64,000 bases of DNA from Ptychodera flava. Taxonomy: Eukaryota; Hemichordata; Enteropneusta; Ptychoderidae. Below are positions 1 to 11,196 of the stretch, one piece after another. The stretch spans positions 4,758,410 to 4,822,409 of the forward strand of contig NW_027248277.1 of assembly GCF_041260155.1 (NCBI RefSeq). The letters are read 5' to 3'. A program made the position numbers and the translations under genes. The notes under the pieces were generated by a model that saw only the letters and a program-made list of their open reading frames with translations, was not told the origin of the DNA and made no database searches. Every line of letters begins with the position of its first letter. Within the stretch, counting starts at the first letter, position 1.

Positions 1-331
1 ACACTTACTATTGCAAGCTGTGTTGTACATTAGTGTTTGACTTCTTTTCAACTTAAGGACATATAACAGACATTCAACAAAATTCAACTCGGTCAAAAGA
101 CGCTAATAAGTACAGTTATCCTAGATTTCTTTGACATATTTTTGAAGTCAGTCACTTTTGTAAGTTTTCAGATGAAAGTGAGTAATTTCACCAAGATATC
201 AGTGACAACAAACAAATAAATAAATGAATCATTCCTAGAAAACTAATAGCAACTAATCACCAATTATAGAAAACAAAAAATGAAGAATTTACGACTGTTT
301 ATTCGCTAAACCTTACTCTGTTTATTTACAG

Positions 332-985
332 AATATCAGAGATTTGTTCAAAGGAAAGGCCATTCAATACAGTGCTATGAAAAACCAGTTGTGCTGAAAG
401 TAAGTGTACATTAGTTCAAAGAAGTTTTCATGTGTGTGTGCATTTTATGAAATGCTATTGTTACTACTGTTAATAATTCTGTTAATAACTCATGTTTATG
501 CATATTGTACCTCCTCTGGCAAACATTAAGTTTGCTTTGAATGAACATAAATTTTGTTTAAGTTAAAACAACTCTGTATACTTTTGCAAGATTTCTTTGA
601 TTTTGATAGATTGTTAAATTAGAACAGTAGATATTACTGTCTTGGAGTCATCATTCCATGAAATGTTGATTATTGAAAAATAAGTTGAAATCATAAAGCA
701 AATTAAAAATGATCTTTTTCAGGGAATTTGTCAGAAGAAATTTAAAGATAATTTTTTGTAACTGAAGATATAAATTAATTCAAGTTGTATCTCCTCTTTA
801 AGGCATTTGAACATTTACAAGCTCTGGAGTTGTTGAAGCCAGCAGATGGAGGTCAAAGGTCACAGAAAGAGTATCGACCTATGACCTTACTAGTGGATGC
901 CTCACAGATCAACGATGCATTGCAGAAATATCCAAACTGTCCAACAGAAGTTAAACAATGGAACACACAGGAAGTGCATGCCTAA
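332..985 (+). CDS. ORC4: ORC4 last two exons, upstream duplicate copy (partial gene)
   Basis: Two exons with intact splice signals: 332-399 (acceptor ...ttacag, donor gtaagt) and 803-985 (acceptor ...tttaag, stop TAA 983-985). They encode the ORC4 C-terminal winged-helix part, including the conserved YPNCP and the final tryptophan region. They match exons 10 and 11 of the ORC4 gene at 55745-56398, with few differences (K to R in EYQKF; S for T in DATQIND). The earlier exons of this copy would lie left of the window, and homology to the other copy stops at position 41 inside the preceding intron. It may be the 3' end of a complete tandem paralogue, a truncated duplicate, or the second haplotype. 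No stop or frameshift is seen in the visible part. Confidence 0.85.
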
Positions 986-1155
986 TTATGCAAATGAACC
1001 ACAAGTTATTTGAATATTAATGTCTAATTTGGTATCTGTTCAGCATAATATATTCAAATATATTCAAATGGGAAATATCCTGGCACTTTGCTGCAAGTTG
1101 TGAAATCAATGCTGAGAAATTGTACTGTCAAAGTAGACGCTGTATTTTGTTACTG

Positions 1156-1161
1156 AATAAA
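1156..1161 (+). promoter_or_regulatory. ORC4: polyadenylation signal AATAAA of the upstream ORC4 copy
   Basis: AATAAA lies 170 nt after the stop codon and is preserved at 56906-56911 in the other copy. It is the likely 3' end signal of this transcript. Confidence 0.6.
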
Positions 1162-3120
1162 ATGCTTTCATATTTATTCAAAAACTGCTTTCTTTGAATT
1201 AATTCATTCATCACCTCTGACCAATACACATGTCAGGAGCACACATGAAAAGGGCCCATGAAATCTTGATTGTTTAAAATTCATTTCAGTCTTTAAAAGT
1301 ACACTGCCATTATCATTTTCCAGGATGCTTTCAATCCAAGGATTTGGACAAGTTTCATGTTCCTAGGCACACTTATGACAATTTTCTATTGAAAATCCAA
1401 ACAAGAATTTGTAATCGGCTAAATGTGAAAATGATGAACAGAAAAATGAAAGTGAAAATGGAGAAATGAAAACGTCATTCATAATGTTGCAAAGGTTCTT
1501 GAAAACAGAAAGTACTTGGAAAAATTGAAAGCAGGATAAAGTTCTGTTCAAAAGCCCATGTAGATGGACAGTCGAAATGTCACCTCTGAATCAACAGATG
1601 ATACAACGGTAATTAGGACGGGTAAATCACTAAAAATCAGCAATCAGAGCAGGTAACTTTGAATTTTTTTATCTTTTTCTGTTTTTAAAGAATAATTTTA
1701 TGTAATTGCCTGACAAGTTTCTTTCAGTAAATGGTCATATAATTATGGGCGTATTCTGCCCAGATTTACTTCACAAATCAATTTGAGGCAAAATTGATGT
1801 AACTTTGTCATAAATATTATGTGGAGTACAAGATCATATAATTTCAAATTTGACCCTAAAATAACAGTTTTTGTGAGAGTTGTTACTAAGCAGGAAGTAC
1901 CGTTTGTATTGAGGATATCTTGGCAATCGCCGAGTGAAGTGAAAAGTTCATTGTAAAACAAAAGTAGTGGAAAGTATTTGACTTGTGAGGGCGCCCTTCT
2001 ACCCATCCTGCTCTGCAATCCAATGGTCGCGCAAGTTTTACCGTCGGGTGACACTTGTTCTCTACGCCAACTTATTGTTTTCGTAAATCTAGACACCAGG
2101 AAAGAAACCCGTCTTTGAAGTTTGTAAAAACGAAAATTGAGGGAAAACACTCGTGTGCGGCTGTATGTTTTGAATAATCTGTTCATTATATAAATTTAGT
2201 GCGCATTTCAACACTGTCGTGAATGAATCATCAACAATTTAGTGTCAGCCCTGCACTCAGATAGTAAACATACATCTGAACTTCGCTCAGACCAGATCTC
2301 TCGAACCAAGTGAAATATGGGAGTAAGTTTATTCATGCTTTGTAGTAACTGTGATAATTGTAGTCCACAGGCCGTGCGCTAGTTCCTTCTGTTGTGTGGC
2401 AGGGCCGCGCGGCGCTTCACAGTCAACACGACAGACGAAACTGGTGCTCGGCCATCGTCCGCCAGCACGGCTCGTTGGCCAGACAGGAGTCTTCCACTAC
2501 CTATGGAAAGCATCCGGCTGCCCGAACAGCAGGCCTTGGCAAGCGAAGATGGTGCTCGGCACGAGGGCTACAATAATTGCAGCGAGGTTTAAAACCATGC
2601 GTTATTCGTCTTTATAATAGCTGCAAGCGAACCTTTATTACAAAGCTTTTGTTGTAAAGTATAAATACAATGTCTTTAATTTCAATTAAACGTCGGAACA
2701 GAAACGGTTGCGATGTACAGTTTGTATGTATGTTCATCAAATAAAAACTTTCCTTTTATAAACAAAAATCTAAAAACAACTTTCAGAATTATATGCGGAC
2801 ACTGCAATATTTTGACTAATATCACATTTGATCTTGTGTGTAAACGAACCGTCACAGCAAAGACAGATACAAATGTTTAGTCGAGTCGTGCCGCACACGA
2901 GAGAAATTTCGTTCGAGGCTGTTTACGCAGCATCGTTCACGTTTGCTCTGACATTCATTCACAAATCACATCAACTTGATACTTTGATACACTGTAAGTC
3001 ATAGCTACCAATCAGAGAATTGGAGTCAGTCACGTGGACTTGTAAATTTGTATACATTGTAACTTTACATCTGTCAATCATGGTTTCAATCAGAATGTCT
3101 AGACGCTCGATAAACTTCAC

Positions 3121-3220
3121 TCTGCATGGCAGGGCTATGTGTTACCGGCGTTATACGGCCTCTCACCACATGTGGTGGGAGGCCGTATAACGCCGGTAAC
3201 ACACAGCCCTGCCATGCAGA
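3121..3220. repeat. 100-bp near-perfect palindrome
   Basis: The segment reads tctgcatggc ... gccatgcaga, with arms of about 47 bases and only two mismatches, centred on CACATGTG. The second duplication copy has the same hairpin at about 58951-59061. There the left arm carries a short insertion and substitutions, so the arms pair less well. Confidence 0.9.
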
Positions 3221-4482
3221 GCTAAGCTACAATCCATACAACGGTGAGTACCAATACACACAGTGTTACAGTACTCTAGAGCTGACTGGCGTGTCGGTAT
3301 CTCAGTATCAAAATAAAATCTAACAACACAAATCTGAATTCTGATCCAACATTTTTAAATTGTAACCATATACAGCCTTGCTTCTACTCTCCGTCATGTA
3401 ACATACATGCGCCAGTGGCCACTGTAATCTCATTATAAACACGTCTACGACACTGATGATGTCACTGATTTAACTTCAAAAAATAAACTACTTGTAGAGT
3501 ATTCAGTGCCGCCTAATCCCTGACTATCAACTATTCGTCTTCGCAGTGTCTTACTAACTTGACATCATTGCTTCTGCAAGACTGTGGCGGCAGATTTCAA
3601 GTGTACGCAGTGTTTGGAAAACACGTTTATACCTGATATGACCCCAATTAAAACACTGATCTCATCAAAATCACAAGGAACAATCATGGCGAGTAAAGGA
3701 ATATTTGGCCATTTTTTCCGGAACAAAAAAGGAACAGATAAATTAAACACGCCGATAATAAAACATTAACGATTAAAACTATTTGACTTTTATTTCAGAT
3801 CGTTTAAAATTGACATTTGTACATAGATGTATAAAAATTAAAATCTGAACATACTCAAAACAAACCACTGTTTGTTTACATCCATTATTTTGTAAGATTA
3901 TTAAAGACTTCCCATCAGACAAAAATATCGCTACTGCTACACTGTGGTACTAGTTCATTGTATTCAAACTATACAGCAAAATCTATAAAATACATTCAAC
4001 TCTCTTCTAGGATTCAAAATACATTTAAAATTGTACTGGCTGACAGTGACAAATTAATCTACCGAACAGTCAGTCTATGCAACAATTTTCAAACAACTTA
4101 TATCTTTATTGTTAATACCTTAATTTCCATCAGTAAACAGCACAACAATGCATTGAAAATAAATCTCATATGTTTTTGTAAATTACCAAATGTCTGAAAA
4201 ATCTGAAGAAATATAAATGATATAAATATCAGTGTACAATGTCATCATATTGCTGTTGTAGATATCAAAATCACGAGGTGACGCTCACCTATTCCTGCAC
4301 GTGTTGGTAAAAGTTGGATTTAATCTAAAACAAAGATTTGTTCTCATGAGCGTCACGAGAAATAAACGACAATGCCTTAAAATGGCGATCTACGCTGGTG
4401 TCACATTTCATGTTTGTTTACATCTTACACACGTTACGTCTGTGATGTAAGCGTCCATAGTTACTGGTCTAAATTTTGATAC

Positions 4483-4486
4483 AATG
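4483..4486. other. target-site duplication AATG, left
   Basis: AATG precedes the 5' LTR and recurs at 17511-17514 after the 3' LTR. Duplication copy 2 has it once, as expected for an unoccupied site. Confidence 0.9.
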
Positions 4487-4780
4487 TGTAGTGTGAACAG
4501 CGCCCCCAACTGCCCCTGTCAGTTGCTAGGGGATACTGCCGACCCCCCCCCGCGGAGTCAGCGTCCTGGGACCATGTGATAACTGCATCGGAACACGCCA
4601 GATCTACGACTAACCGCCATACTAACCACATCGTACAGCTATAAGCTCCGATATATATATATACTCGCTCACTGAGAAGCCAGATACCTTGACTGTCTGA
4701 ACAGACGTACTATTCCTGTTCCGGAGAGCACATCTTGCTTCACCACGGTGAGTACATATATTCACCCGGCTATCACTTCA
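4487..4780 (+). repeat. 5' LTR of the Gypsy-like element
   Basis: 294 bp, beginning TGTAGTGTGAACAG and ending TATCACTTCA, matching 17221-17510. It contains an alternating TA run near 4652-4663 that could serve as a TATA box, and a GGTGAGT motif near its end that resembles a splice donor. Confidence 0.93.
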
Positions 4781-4799
4781 CTGGCGCTGCGAGCAAAAG
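4781..4799 (+). other. putative tRNA primer-binding site
   Basis: The bases directly after the 5' LTR read C-TGGCGCTGCGAGC. TGGCG is the usual start of a site complementary to a tRNA 3' end. I could not match a specific tRNA. Confidence 0.4.
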
Positions 4800-5295
4800 C
4801 TCCGAACCAGACGTGGGGTGCTAGCTACTTTTTCTAATTTTGCACGAGGCGATTCAGAGTTAGACTCGTCCACCGTGCCGCGGCCCACTGCCCTTGGGTT
4901 TAGGGAGTGATCGCCGTAAAAATTTTTAGTTTTTGACTTCCCCAGCGAGCCTTTTCTCTCCCAAGAAGAAGGGGGGACGGAGGTTTTGGGATAAGTCATA
5001 TTTTTTGTACGGTGTGGTGCGATCGTACGGCTTTGATTTTTCTCACGCAACCACGGGAAAGCCAGTCCGTAGTGACGCGGCTGCCCAAACACGCGTGATA
5101 TCAAAGAACAGTTTTCAATCAGAGCAAGTGAGCTCTCACTGTTCCAAAATTAGAAGGGAGACGTAAGTCAGACCCTCTCACACTAGTTTTTATCCATTTT
5201 GTGCGAGGATTTTTGTAGCAAATTGCCGTAGGGTGCGTTTTGGAAACGTTCGGCCCTTGCTCAAATTCTCTCACTGAATTTACCGCGCGCTGGGA
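4800..5295 (+). other. 5' leader of the Gypsy-like element
   Basis: Non-coding leader between the primer site and the nested DIRS-like insertion. Its continuation is 10648-11196. No gene is seen. Confidence 0.6.
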
Positions 5296-5796
5296 AGGCA
5301 TAGTTAATTTTTAACGTGTTTCAAATTCTAGTGTAGCTCCTCCAGGGGTCACTTGTTTTAATTCTTCAGAACATGTATGCTTACATAACTTTCATTACTA
5401 GCCAATCAGAGGCTAGATCAACCAGTCAGTCTAAAGGTCACATTTGCTTGCATAATTTATTGATATCTTTTGTTCTTTTCAGAGAACCATAAATGTCACA
5501 TTAACATAGATTACCTATACTAGCCAATTAGAGACACATTCATAAAGGTCACTTTGCCTGTATATTCTATTGGTGTATGATGTTTATTTCAGACAACCGT
5601 GTAATGTCACATTTACATAGATTATATCTTCCTTAGCCTATCACAGAGTAAATCAACCAAACATTGTTATAGGTCACATTTGCCTAAATAAATGACTAGT
5701 GTATTTAAGCGGGAGTTTTGAATCACATAGTCAATCAGCTATTACATGCAGCACAGAAGACTGTTCTAGCAAGCAGCAGTAGCAGCCAGCTTTAAT
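5296..5796 (+). repeat. left direct terminal repeat of the DIRS-like element
   Basis: It runs from aggcatagttaatt to agcagccagctttaat and contains repeated CCAATC-like boxes and a CAG-rich 3' part. It is repeated at 10129-10629 with about five small differences. Confidence 0.9.
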
Positions 5797-5859
5797 TCAT
5801 CCTGCAAGCAGCACAGCAGCAGCCTGATTTTCATCTTCCTTCAAGTTCAGCATCCGTTG

Positions 5860-7209
5860 ATGGACTCTGACAGTTACCAGACACCAGGTACGTTGCAAGA
5901 CATGTTTCAGAATACATGTTCTATGAACCTGACTCCAGCAAGCCAAAGAACATTAATAACAGAAATGGGACCTGACATTCCCATTGAGGTCCAACAGTGG
6001 GCATCGGACAATAAGATAACATCATATACATTGTCCAAACTAGCAGCAGCTGGCTTCACTGATCTACCATCATTCCAGCTAATAGAGAAGGAAGATGTTG
6101 TCGAAATGCAAGTTGAACCTCTGTCTCAACGAAAATTCCTGCTCGCAGCAATCCGTAACATGAATCAGAATAGTGATCATATCCAGACAATGACAAAGGC
6201 CCAAGACCTCCCTGAGCAACAACCAGCAGCCCGAGAGATGACACAGCAGCCAGACCAATGTCCTAGTGCTGAGGGGACCACAGCAACCAGTGCACATACA
6301 ACATCAAATGTCAGCTCCCTCAACAGTGACTCAAAATCCAAGATGGCCGCGTCCACAGCTTTGGGAGACTACATCAAACATCTGCAATCACTTCTGCCGT
6401 CCAACCAACCAACAACTGCAGCCGAAACACCACAAGACTCAACACCATTACAAACAATCCTGAACACTTTACTTCTTCCGAACTCTCCAAATAACCAACC
6501 TCCACGTACTTCTGTAAACCACGCAAGGGCTGATTTAGAGCCCCAGGTATACATGGACACACACTTTAAAGGTGAGAAATATGATGATATTGTTGATTTT
6601 TTGTCACCCAGTGACTTTGTCAAAGTAAAGGACCAACAGGTTCTTAGTGTAGGGGATGATGGCCAAACAGTTGTTGTTCAGTCAGGAAAAAAGAGACCTC
6701 CATTGGAATCTGTGACACCTACTCAATGGACAGCAGCAAATTTTGCAATCATGTATAAAAAAATGAAAAATGGTTCACTTCAAGGGGAAGATGTTTTCAA
6801 TTACATAGCATACTCACGTAAGATCTGTAAATTGGCAAACCGGTATACATGGACGTCAGTCCTATTGTATGATCAGTTTTATCGCCAATATCAACAGGAG
6901 TACAAGTTTAGATGGGGTAGTGATATTCCGCATTTGTCAACCATTTCATTGATAGAAAAATTCCAAAGAGTTGATAAGCGCAACAATTACAATAGGTTCA
7001 CCAACAATGATGTAAAACCCACAAACCGTACACCAGCGCCAATTGATACTAAATCTGGGAGACCCATTTGTATAGGTTTTAACAAGGGTCATTGTAAATT
7101 TGGTCCTAATTGTAATTATGCACATGTTTGTTTGGTTGACACCTGTCGTAAACCTCACCCAAAATCAGTCCATGAAACTACGAATGGCTCTGATTCAAAA
7201 AACTTCTAA
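5860..7209 (+). CDS. Gag-like protein of the DIRS-like element: SAM-like domain plus CCCH finger
   Basis: The true ATG is at 5860, giving 449 aa. Residues about 45-110 (VQQWASDNKITSYTLSKL ... RKFLLAAIRNM) have the pattern of a sterile alpha motif, a protein-interaction fold. The middle is Ser/Thr/Gln-rich. A conserved all-helical segment follows at about residues 280-375. The C-terminus holds a CCCH zinc finger (CIGFNKGHCKFGPNCNYAH), a usual nucleic-acid-binding motif of DIRS-type Gag. The frame is open throughout. The pol frame starts about 100 nt further on in another phase. Confidence 0.8.
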   Translation: MDSDSYQTPGTLQDMFQNTCSMNLTPASQRTLITEMGPDIPIEVQQWASDNKITSYTLSKLAAAGFTDLPSFQLIEKEDVVEMQVEPLSQRKFLLAAIRNMNQNSDHIQTMTKAQDLPEQQPAAREMTQQPDQCPSAEGTTATSAHTTSNVSSLNSDSKSKMAASTALGDYIKHLQSLLPSNQPTTAAETPQDSTPLQTILNTLLLPNSPNNQPPRTSVNHARADLEPQVYMDTHFKGEKYDDIVDFLSPSDFVKVKDQQVLSVGDDGQTVVVQSGKKRPPLESVTPTQWTAANFAIMYKKMKNGSLQGEDVFNYIAYSRKICKLANRYTWTSVLLYDQFYRQYQQEYKFRWGSDIPHLSTISLIEKFQRVDKRNNYNRFTNNDVKPTNRTPAPIDTKSGRPICIGFNKGHCKFGPNCNYAHVCLVDTCRKPHPKSVHETTNGSDSKNF

Positions 7210-7310
7210 AGTCGCAACCCTTAAACCTACCGGCCCCACCCCACAATGAATTCGCTTTAAATTACTCTGCTTGGCAAACTGAGCTCAAACATGACCCAGA
7301 TTCCAAATTT

Positions 7311-8050
7311 TTGTTAGACGGGATTAAAAATGGCTTTCGCATCATCGATAAAGATACTCCCTTAAAACCAGCCCATATGTCAAATTATAAGTCAGCTACT
7401 GGGGCAGCCAAACAACAAGTCGAGAAGCAGATCCTTGCTGAAATTGAAGAGGGTCACTATGTTATTTCTTCCGAAAAACCAACAATTATCAGTGCCCTTG
7501 GGTCTATTCCCAAGCCAAATTCTGATGAAGTTAGGCTTATCCATGATTGTAGCCAACCACAGGGTAAGTCTGTGAATGATTATGCGTCCGACAATCACTT
7601 TAAATATCAGTCTCTGGATGATGCTGTGAAACTTATTTCCCCGGGCAGTTTTCTTGCTAAGGTAGACCTCAAGTCAGCTTACCGCTCTGTGAAAATCCAT
7701 CCGTCCAATTATCAGGCCACAGGTCTTGAATGGCTCTTTGAAGGTGATGAACACCCAACGTACCTTCATGATACACGGCTCCCATTTGGTGCAAAATTGT
7801 CTCCTAGTATATTTCATAGATTGACCCAGAGTGTCCGACGAATGATGGCCAGGCGAGGTTTTAAGGCTATGGTTGTGTATCTCGATGATTTTCTTATTAT
7901 CGCCCCTGACTATCATTCATGTTTGGTAGCTCTTAACACCCTTCTCAAATTGCTAAGACAGCTTGGTTTCCGTATAGCATGGAAAAAGGTTGAAGGCCCT
8001 ACCCAAAGATTAGTCTTTCTCGGTATTGAAATTGATACTGTTCTGCTTAC
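7311..8050 (+). CDS. reverse transcriptase of the DIRS-like element
   Basis: RT motifs appear in order: KVDLKSAYRSVKIHP, LPFGAKLSPSIFHRL, the catalytic YLDDFL, and FLGIEID. The open frame runs on to 8138, but homology leaves it near 8050. It continues one frame over as LRLPQQKLAELHNL, which indicates a single-base indel around 8046-8052. RT makes the element's cDNA. Upstream, 7210-7310 in this frame probably belongs to the same protein but has no clear ATG. Confidence 0.88.
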
Positions 8051-8962
8051 TTACGCTTGCCACAGCAAAAGCTTGCTGAATTGCATAATCTGCTTATTAC
8101 TTTCTCCGCTAAAAAGCGAGCCAGCCGCCGCCAACTAGAAACCCTAACAGGGAAGCTTGCCTGGGCATGCAGGGTAATCTATGGAGGTAGAACTTTCCTC
8201 TGGCGTATCCTTAACCAGCTCAGTAACTTACGCCGCTCTTCTCACAAGCTAATTCTGTCTAAGGAATTTCAGTTAGATATTCAATGGTGGTTGCAATGTC
8301 TTTCTCTTTTTAATGGTAGTACTAAGTTCATTGATCCCCGTCCGGTGACTGATGTTCACATCGATGCTTCTAATTTGGCCTCAGGTATGTATTACAGAGG
8401 TGATTGGCAGTACACCCTGTGGTCCTGTGACTGGCCATCAGCTGCCCCACTTCATATTAACCACAAAGAAGTCCTTTCTATCATTCTTGCTGCCAAACGA
8501 TGGGCAAATGTTTGGCAAAATTCCACAGTTCACATTTTTACTGATAGCACTGTCGCTATGGCCTGTATCAATCATGGTACATCACGTAACTCCACGGTAA
8601 CGAATGCCTTACGTGAATTGTTTTGGCTTTCCGTTCGCTTCAACTTTAAGATCAAGGCAATTCATATCCCTGGCAAAGACAACAACATCCCAGATGCTAT
8701 CTCTAGGTTACATCAGCCAGGGCAAGTGTTACGTCTTCATAAGTTACTTCACGCAAACACCCTTTACCAAATGCACCCAAATGAATTTCTCTCCTCCTTT
8801 CCTAATCACATGTCTTGTTCCGCTGCCTCTATCCTACTTTCCCAGATAGCCAACAAAAACAGTTGGAGAAAGAATTGGATGTTGAAGTGGCATTCTACAG
8901 AGGCCATACCTTTGCCTCATCAACAAAAACATCATATGCAGTTCACCGTCGAGCCTATATAG
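8051..8962 (+). CDS. RT connection and RNase H domain of the DIRS-like element
   Basis: It starts with the RT thumb/connection (RRQLETLTGKLAWACRVI). RNase H follows, with acidic residues in VHIDAS, HKEVLSII and FTDSTVAM, and the C-terminal IHIPGKDNNIPDAISR, a typical DxxS end. RNase H removes the RNA template. Its end overlaps the recombinase frame (8815-8962) in a different phase, a normal arrangement for DIRS elements. Confidence 0.88.
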   Translation, partial: LRLPQQKLAELHNLLITFSAKKRASRRQLETLTGKLAWACRVIYGGRTFLWRILNQLSNLRRSSHKLILSKEFQLDIQWWLQCLSLFNGSTKFIDPRPVTDVHIDASNLASGMYYRGDWQYTLWSCDWPSAAPLHINHKEVLSIILAAKRWANVWQNSTVHIFTDSTVAMACINHGTSRNSTVTNALRELFWLSVRFNFKIKAIHIPGKDNNIPDAISRLHQPGQVLRLHKLLHANTLYQMHPNEFLSSFPNHMSCSAASILLSQIANKNSWRKNWMLKWHSTEAIPLPHQQKHHMQFTVEPI

Positions 8963-9824
8963 ACTTTTGTCTCTCCTTTGGGTACAACCCTACACCTGTC
9001 GAGCCTAGTGTTTTATGTAGGTATGTTGCACATCTGGCCAGGCGCTTAAAGGTAACTTCAATTCGCCAGTATCTCAATATTGTACGTCTTATTCATGTTG
9101 AAGGTGGTTTCCCTAATCCACTTGCTGATAACTTCCTTTTATCTTCCTTGCTTAAAGGGGTTGCAAGAGTAAAAGGGACTTCGGTCTGCCGTAAACTTCC
9201 CATTACTCCAGATCTCCTATTAGGAATTAGGTCTCAGCTCAATTTCACGGTTACAGATGATTTAGTTTTCTGGGCCATTTGTTTGGTTTTGTTCTTTGGT
9301 TTGCTCAGGAAGTCGAATGTTTTACCTCCCTCCCTCAGACTCTTTGATCCTTCAAAGCATCTAACCAGAGGTGATTTTCTAACCTTCCCCTGGGGATTAG
9401 GGATTGTCATCAGATGGTCCAAAACTATTCAGACTAAAGATAGGGAGCTTGTCCTCCCCCTTCCAGCCATTCCTAACCACCCACTCTGTCCAGTCACTGC
9501 CGTGCTCTCTGCTTTTCTCTGCACCCCTGCCCCCTCTCAGGTTTGGCTTTTCTCATTCCCCCTTCTCGGCCTGTCTTGCCATCTTTCTTCTCTAAACGTC
9601 TGCTGTCACTTCTGTCACCCCTTGTGCATAATATAGGCCACTATTCCACGCACAGTTTCCGCCGAGGAGGGGCATCGTGGGCCCTTCAATGTGGGACCCC
9701 CCCAGAGCTGATTAAGTTGTTGGGTGACTGGCAAAGCGATTCCTTCAGAAAGTACCTGCACCCATCCCTCACGCTCCGGCTGCAAACTATGGGTCATTTT
9801 GCTGCTCAGTTGCCTACTACATAG
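8815..9824 (+). CDS. tyrosine recombinase of the DIRS-like element, frameshifted near 9540-9600
   Basis: The N-terminal part is in the frame 8815-9636 (core-binding region TSYAVHRRAYIDFCLSFG, catalytic Arg in FFGLLRKSNV). The C-terminal part is in the frame 9543-9824 and holds HSFRRGGASWALQ, LGDWQSDSFRKYL and the Tyr nucleophile. The two overlap in a Pro/Leu-rich stretch, so one indel lies there. This enzyme would integrate a circular cDNA instead of a DDE integrase. Confidence 0.87.
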
Positions 9825-10128
9825 CTACTCCCTACTATCACAAGTGTCTTGGGTCTTGGGGACTTTAGTCCTTAAGTTAGTGTTTTAGTTTGGTCACGTG
9901 TGTTTCCCCATAGCCAGCAAGCTTTGTTTACTTATGTTAATCAGCTAGTCAGCCAGCAGCACCTGTCAAGGGGGAATCACGTGACCTGTAGATTTGTAGA
10001 AATATCTGTTGTATAGTATTGTAATAAATACCCCCTACTGATCCAAGACACTTGTTTATGTGTTTTTCTATGAGCGACCCCCTTGCTTTCTATTCTCAAC
10101 TATGCCTACCATGCGTAACCAGAATTTG

Positions 10129-10629
10129 AGGCATAGTTAATTTTTAACGTGTTTCAAATTCTAGTGTAGCTCCTCCAGGGGTCACTTGTTTATTCTTCAG
10201 AACATGTATGCTTACATAACTTTCATTACTAGCCAATCAGAGGCTAGATCAACCAGTCAGTCTAAAGGTCACATTTGCTTGCATAATTTATTGATATCTT
10301 TTGTTCTTTTCAGAGAACCATAAATGTCACATTAACATAGATTACCTGTACTAGCCAATTAGAGACACATTCATAAAGGTCACCTTTGCCTGTATATTCT
10401 ATTGGTGTATGATGTTTATTTCAGACAACCGTGTAATGTCACATTTACATAGATTATATCTTCCTTAGCCTATCACAGAGTAAATCAACCAAACATTGTT
10501 ATAGGTCACATTTGCCTAAATAAATGACTAGTGTATTTAAGCGGGAGTTTTGAATCACATAGTCAATCAGCTATTACATGCAGCAACAGAAGACTGTTCT
10601 AGCAAGCAGCAGTAGCAGCCAGCTTTAAT
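10129..10629 (+). repeat. right direct terminal repeat of the DIRS-like element
   Basis: Near-identical to 5296-5796. Between the recombinase stop and this repeat (9825-10128) is about 300 bp of untranslated DNA with AATAAA near 10022. Confidence 0.9.
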
Positions 10630-10647
10630 ACCCACCCACCCACCACG

Positions 10648-11196
10648 GCGCTGGGAAAATTCCGTCACGTGACTCAGGATTCGCGCCACAGGTTGGTTCG
10701 GCTGTCGCCTGACGGTGCCCCGTACAGCGTGATTGCATTTGATTCTTTTTGTTAACGTTTACCGTTCTTATTTTTGTGTGAAAACAAGGACCATTATTTA
10801 TTTCGAGTTTTATTTTCAATAAAGATTTTGTTGTTGAAAATCTAAGCTGGTGTTGCTAACGTCAGCCAGTGGTGTGATAGGGAAGTGTCTGTGTGTGTGC
10901 TTGCAAGTATACCGGGCCCTCTCTATCAGGTACATACCATAAATTTCGCACAGGGTGGCGCCCTTCCTAGACCCTTTATAAGCAACTATTGTTTTGTAAG
11001 GGAGGTATAGGGTTGTATACCCAGTGCAGTATTTTGACAGACTTTGACAATTGTTGAGCTCAATAAATTTTTGGCAAACATCATTGTCCATAGGGTTTAG
11101 AGTACAACCCCACTTTGCGACATTTTGAGCTCCAATTCACGACCTAGACAATTATTACCCAGAAGTCCTCAACTGTAAAAAATTATTACCACCACA
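10648..11196 (+). other. Gypsy-like leader, downstream part
   Basis: Non-coding sequence between the nested insertion and the first Gag ATG. I see no domain or conserved frame. Confidence 0.5.

Larger units (their letters stand above)
41..4486 (+). repeat. segmental duplication copy 1, part a (pairs with 55455-63059)
   Basis: From position 41 the sequence follows 55455 onward at an identity I estimate by eye in the mid-90 percent range, apart from three insertions present only in the second copy. Homology continues after the LTR retrotransposon, at 17511. The stretch 986-4486 holds no gene I can support. It contains a short GC-rich segment (about 2390-2570) and a 100-bp hairpin (3121-3220). 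Small open frames here change frame between copies, so they are not coding. Positions 1-40 do not match the region before 55455. Confidence 0.9.
5296..10647 (+). mobile_element. DIRS-like tyrosine-recombinase retrotransposon nested in the Gypsy-like leader
   Basis: It carries 501-bp direct terminal repeats (5296-5796 and 10129-10629) that differ at only a few positions by eye. Between them lie Gag, RT, RNase H and tyrosine recombinase on the + strand. A 10-bp direct repeat, gcgctgggaa, flanks the unit (5287-5296 and 10648-10657), with an extra CCCA-rich 18 bases (10630-10647) on the right only. I find no downstream B2 repeat, so it is not a classical A1-B1-A2-B2 element. The low repeat divergence indicates a recent insertion, though the RT frame is already broken near 8050. 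Confidence 0.85.

Noticed and set aside
1743..2186. Minus-strand frame of 147 codons with a counterpart at 57460-57897
   Set aside because: The two copies differ by indels that change the frame in the middle, which indicates drift rather than coding constraint.
2351..2617. GC-rich open frames that could be a first exon or small protein
   Set aside because: Three overlapping frames are equally open, no domain is seen, and the copy at 58036-58260 has indels that disturb all of them.
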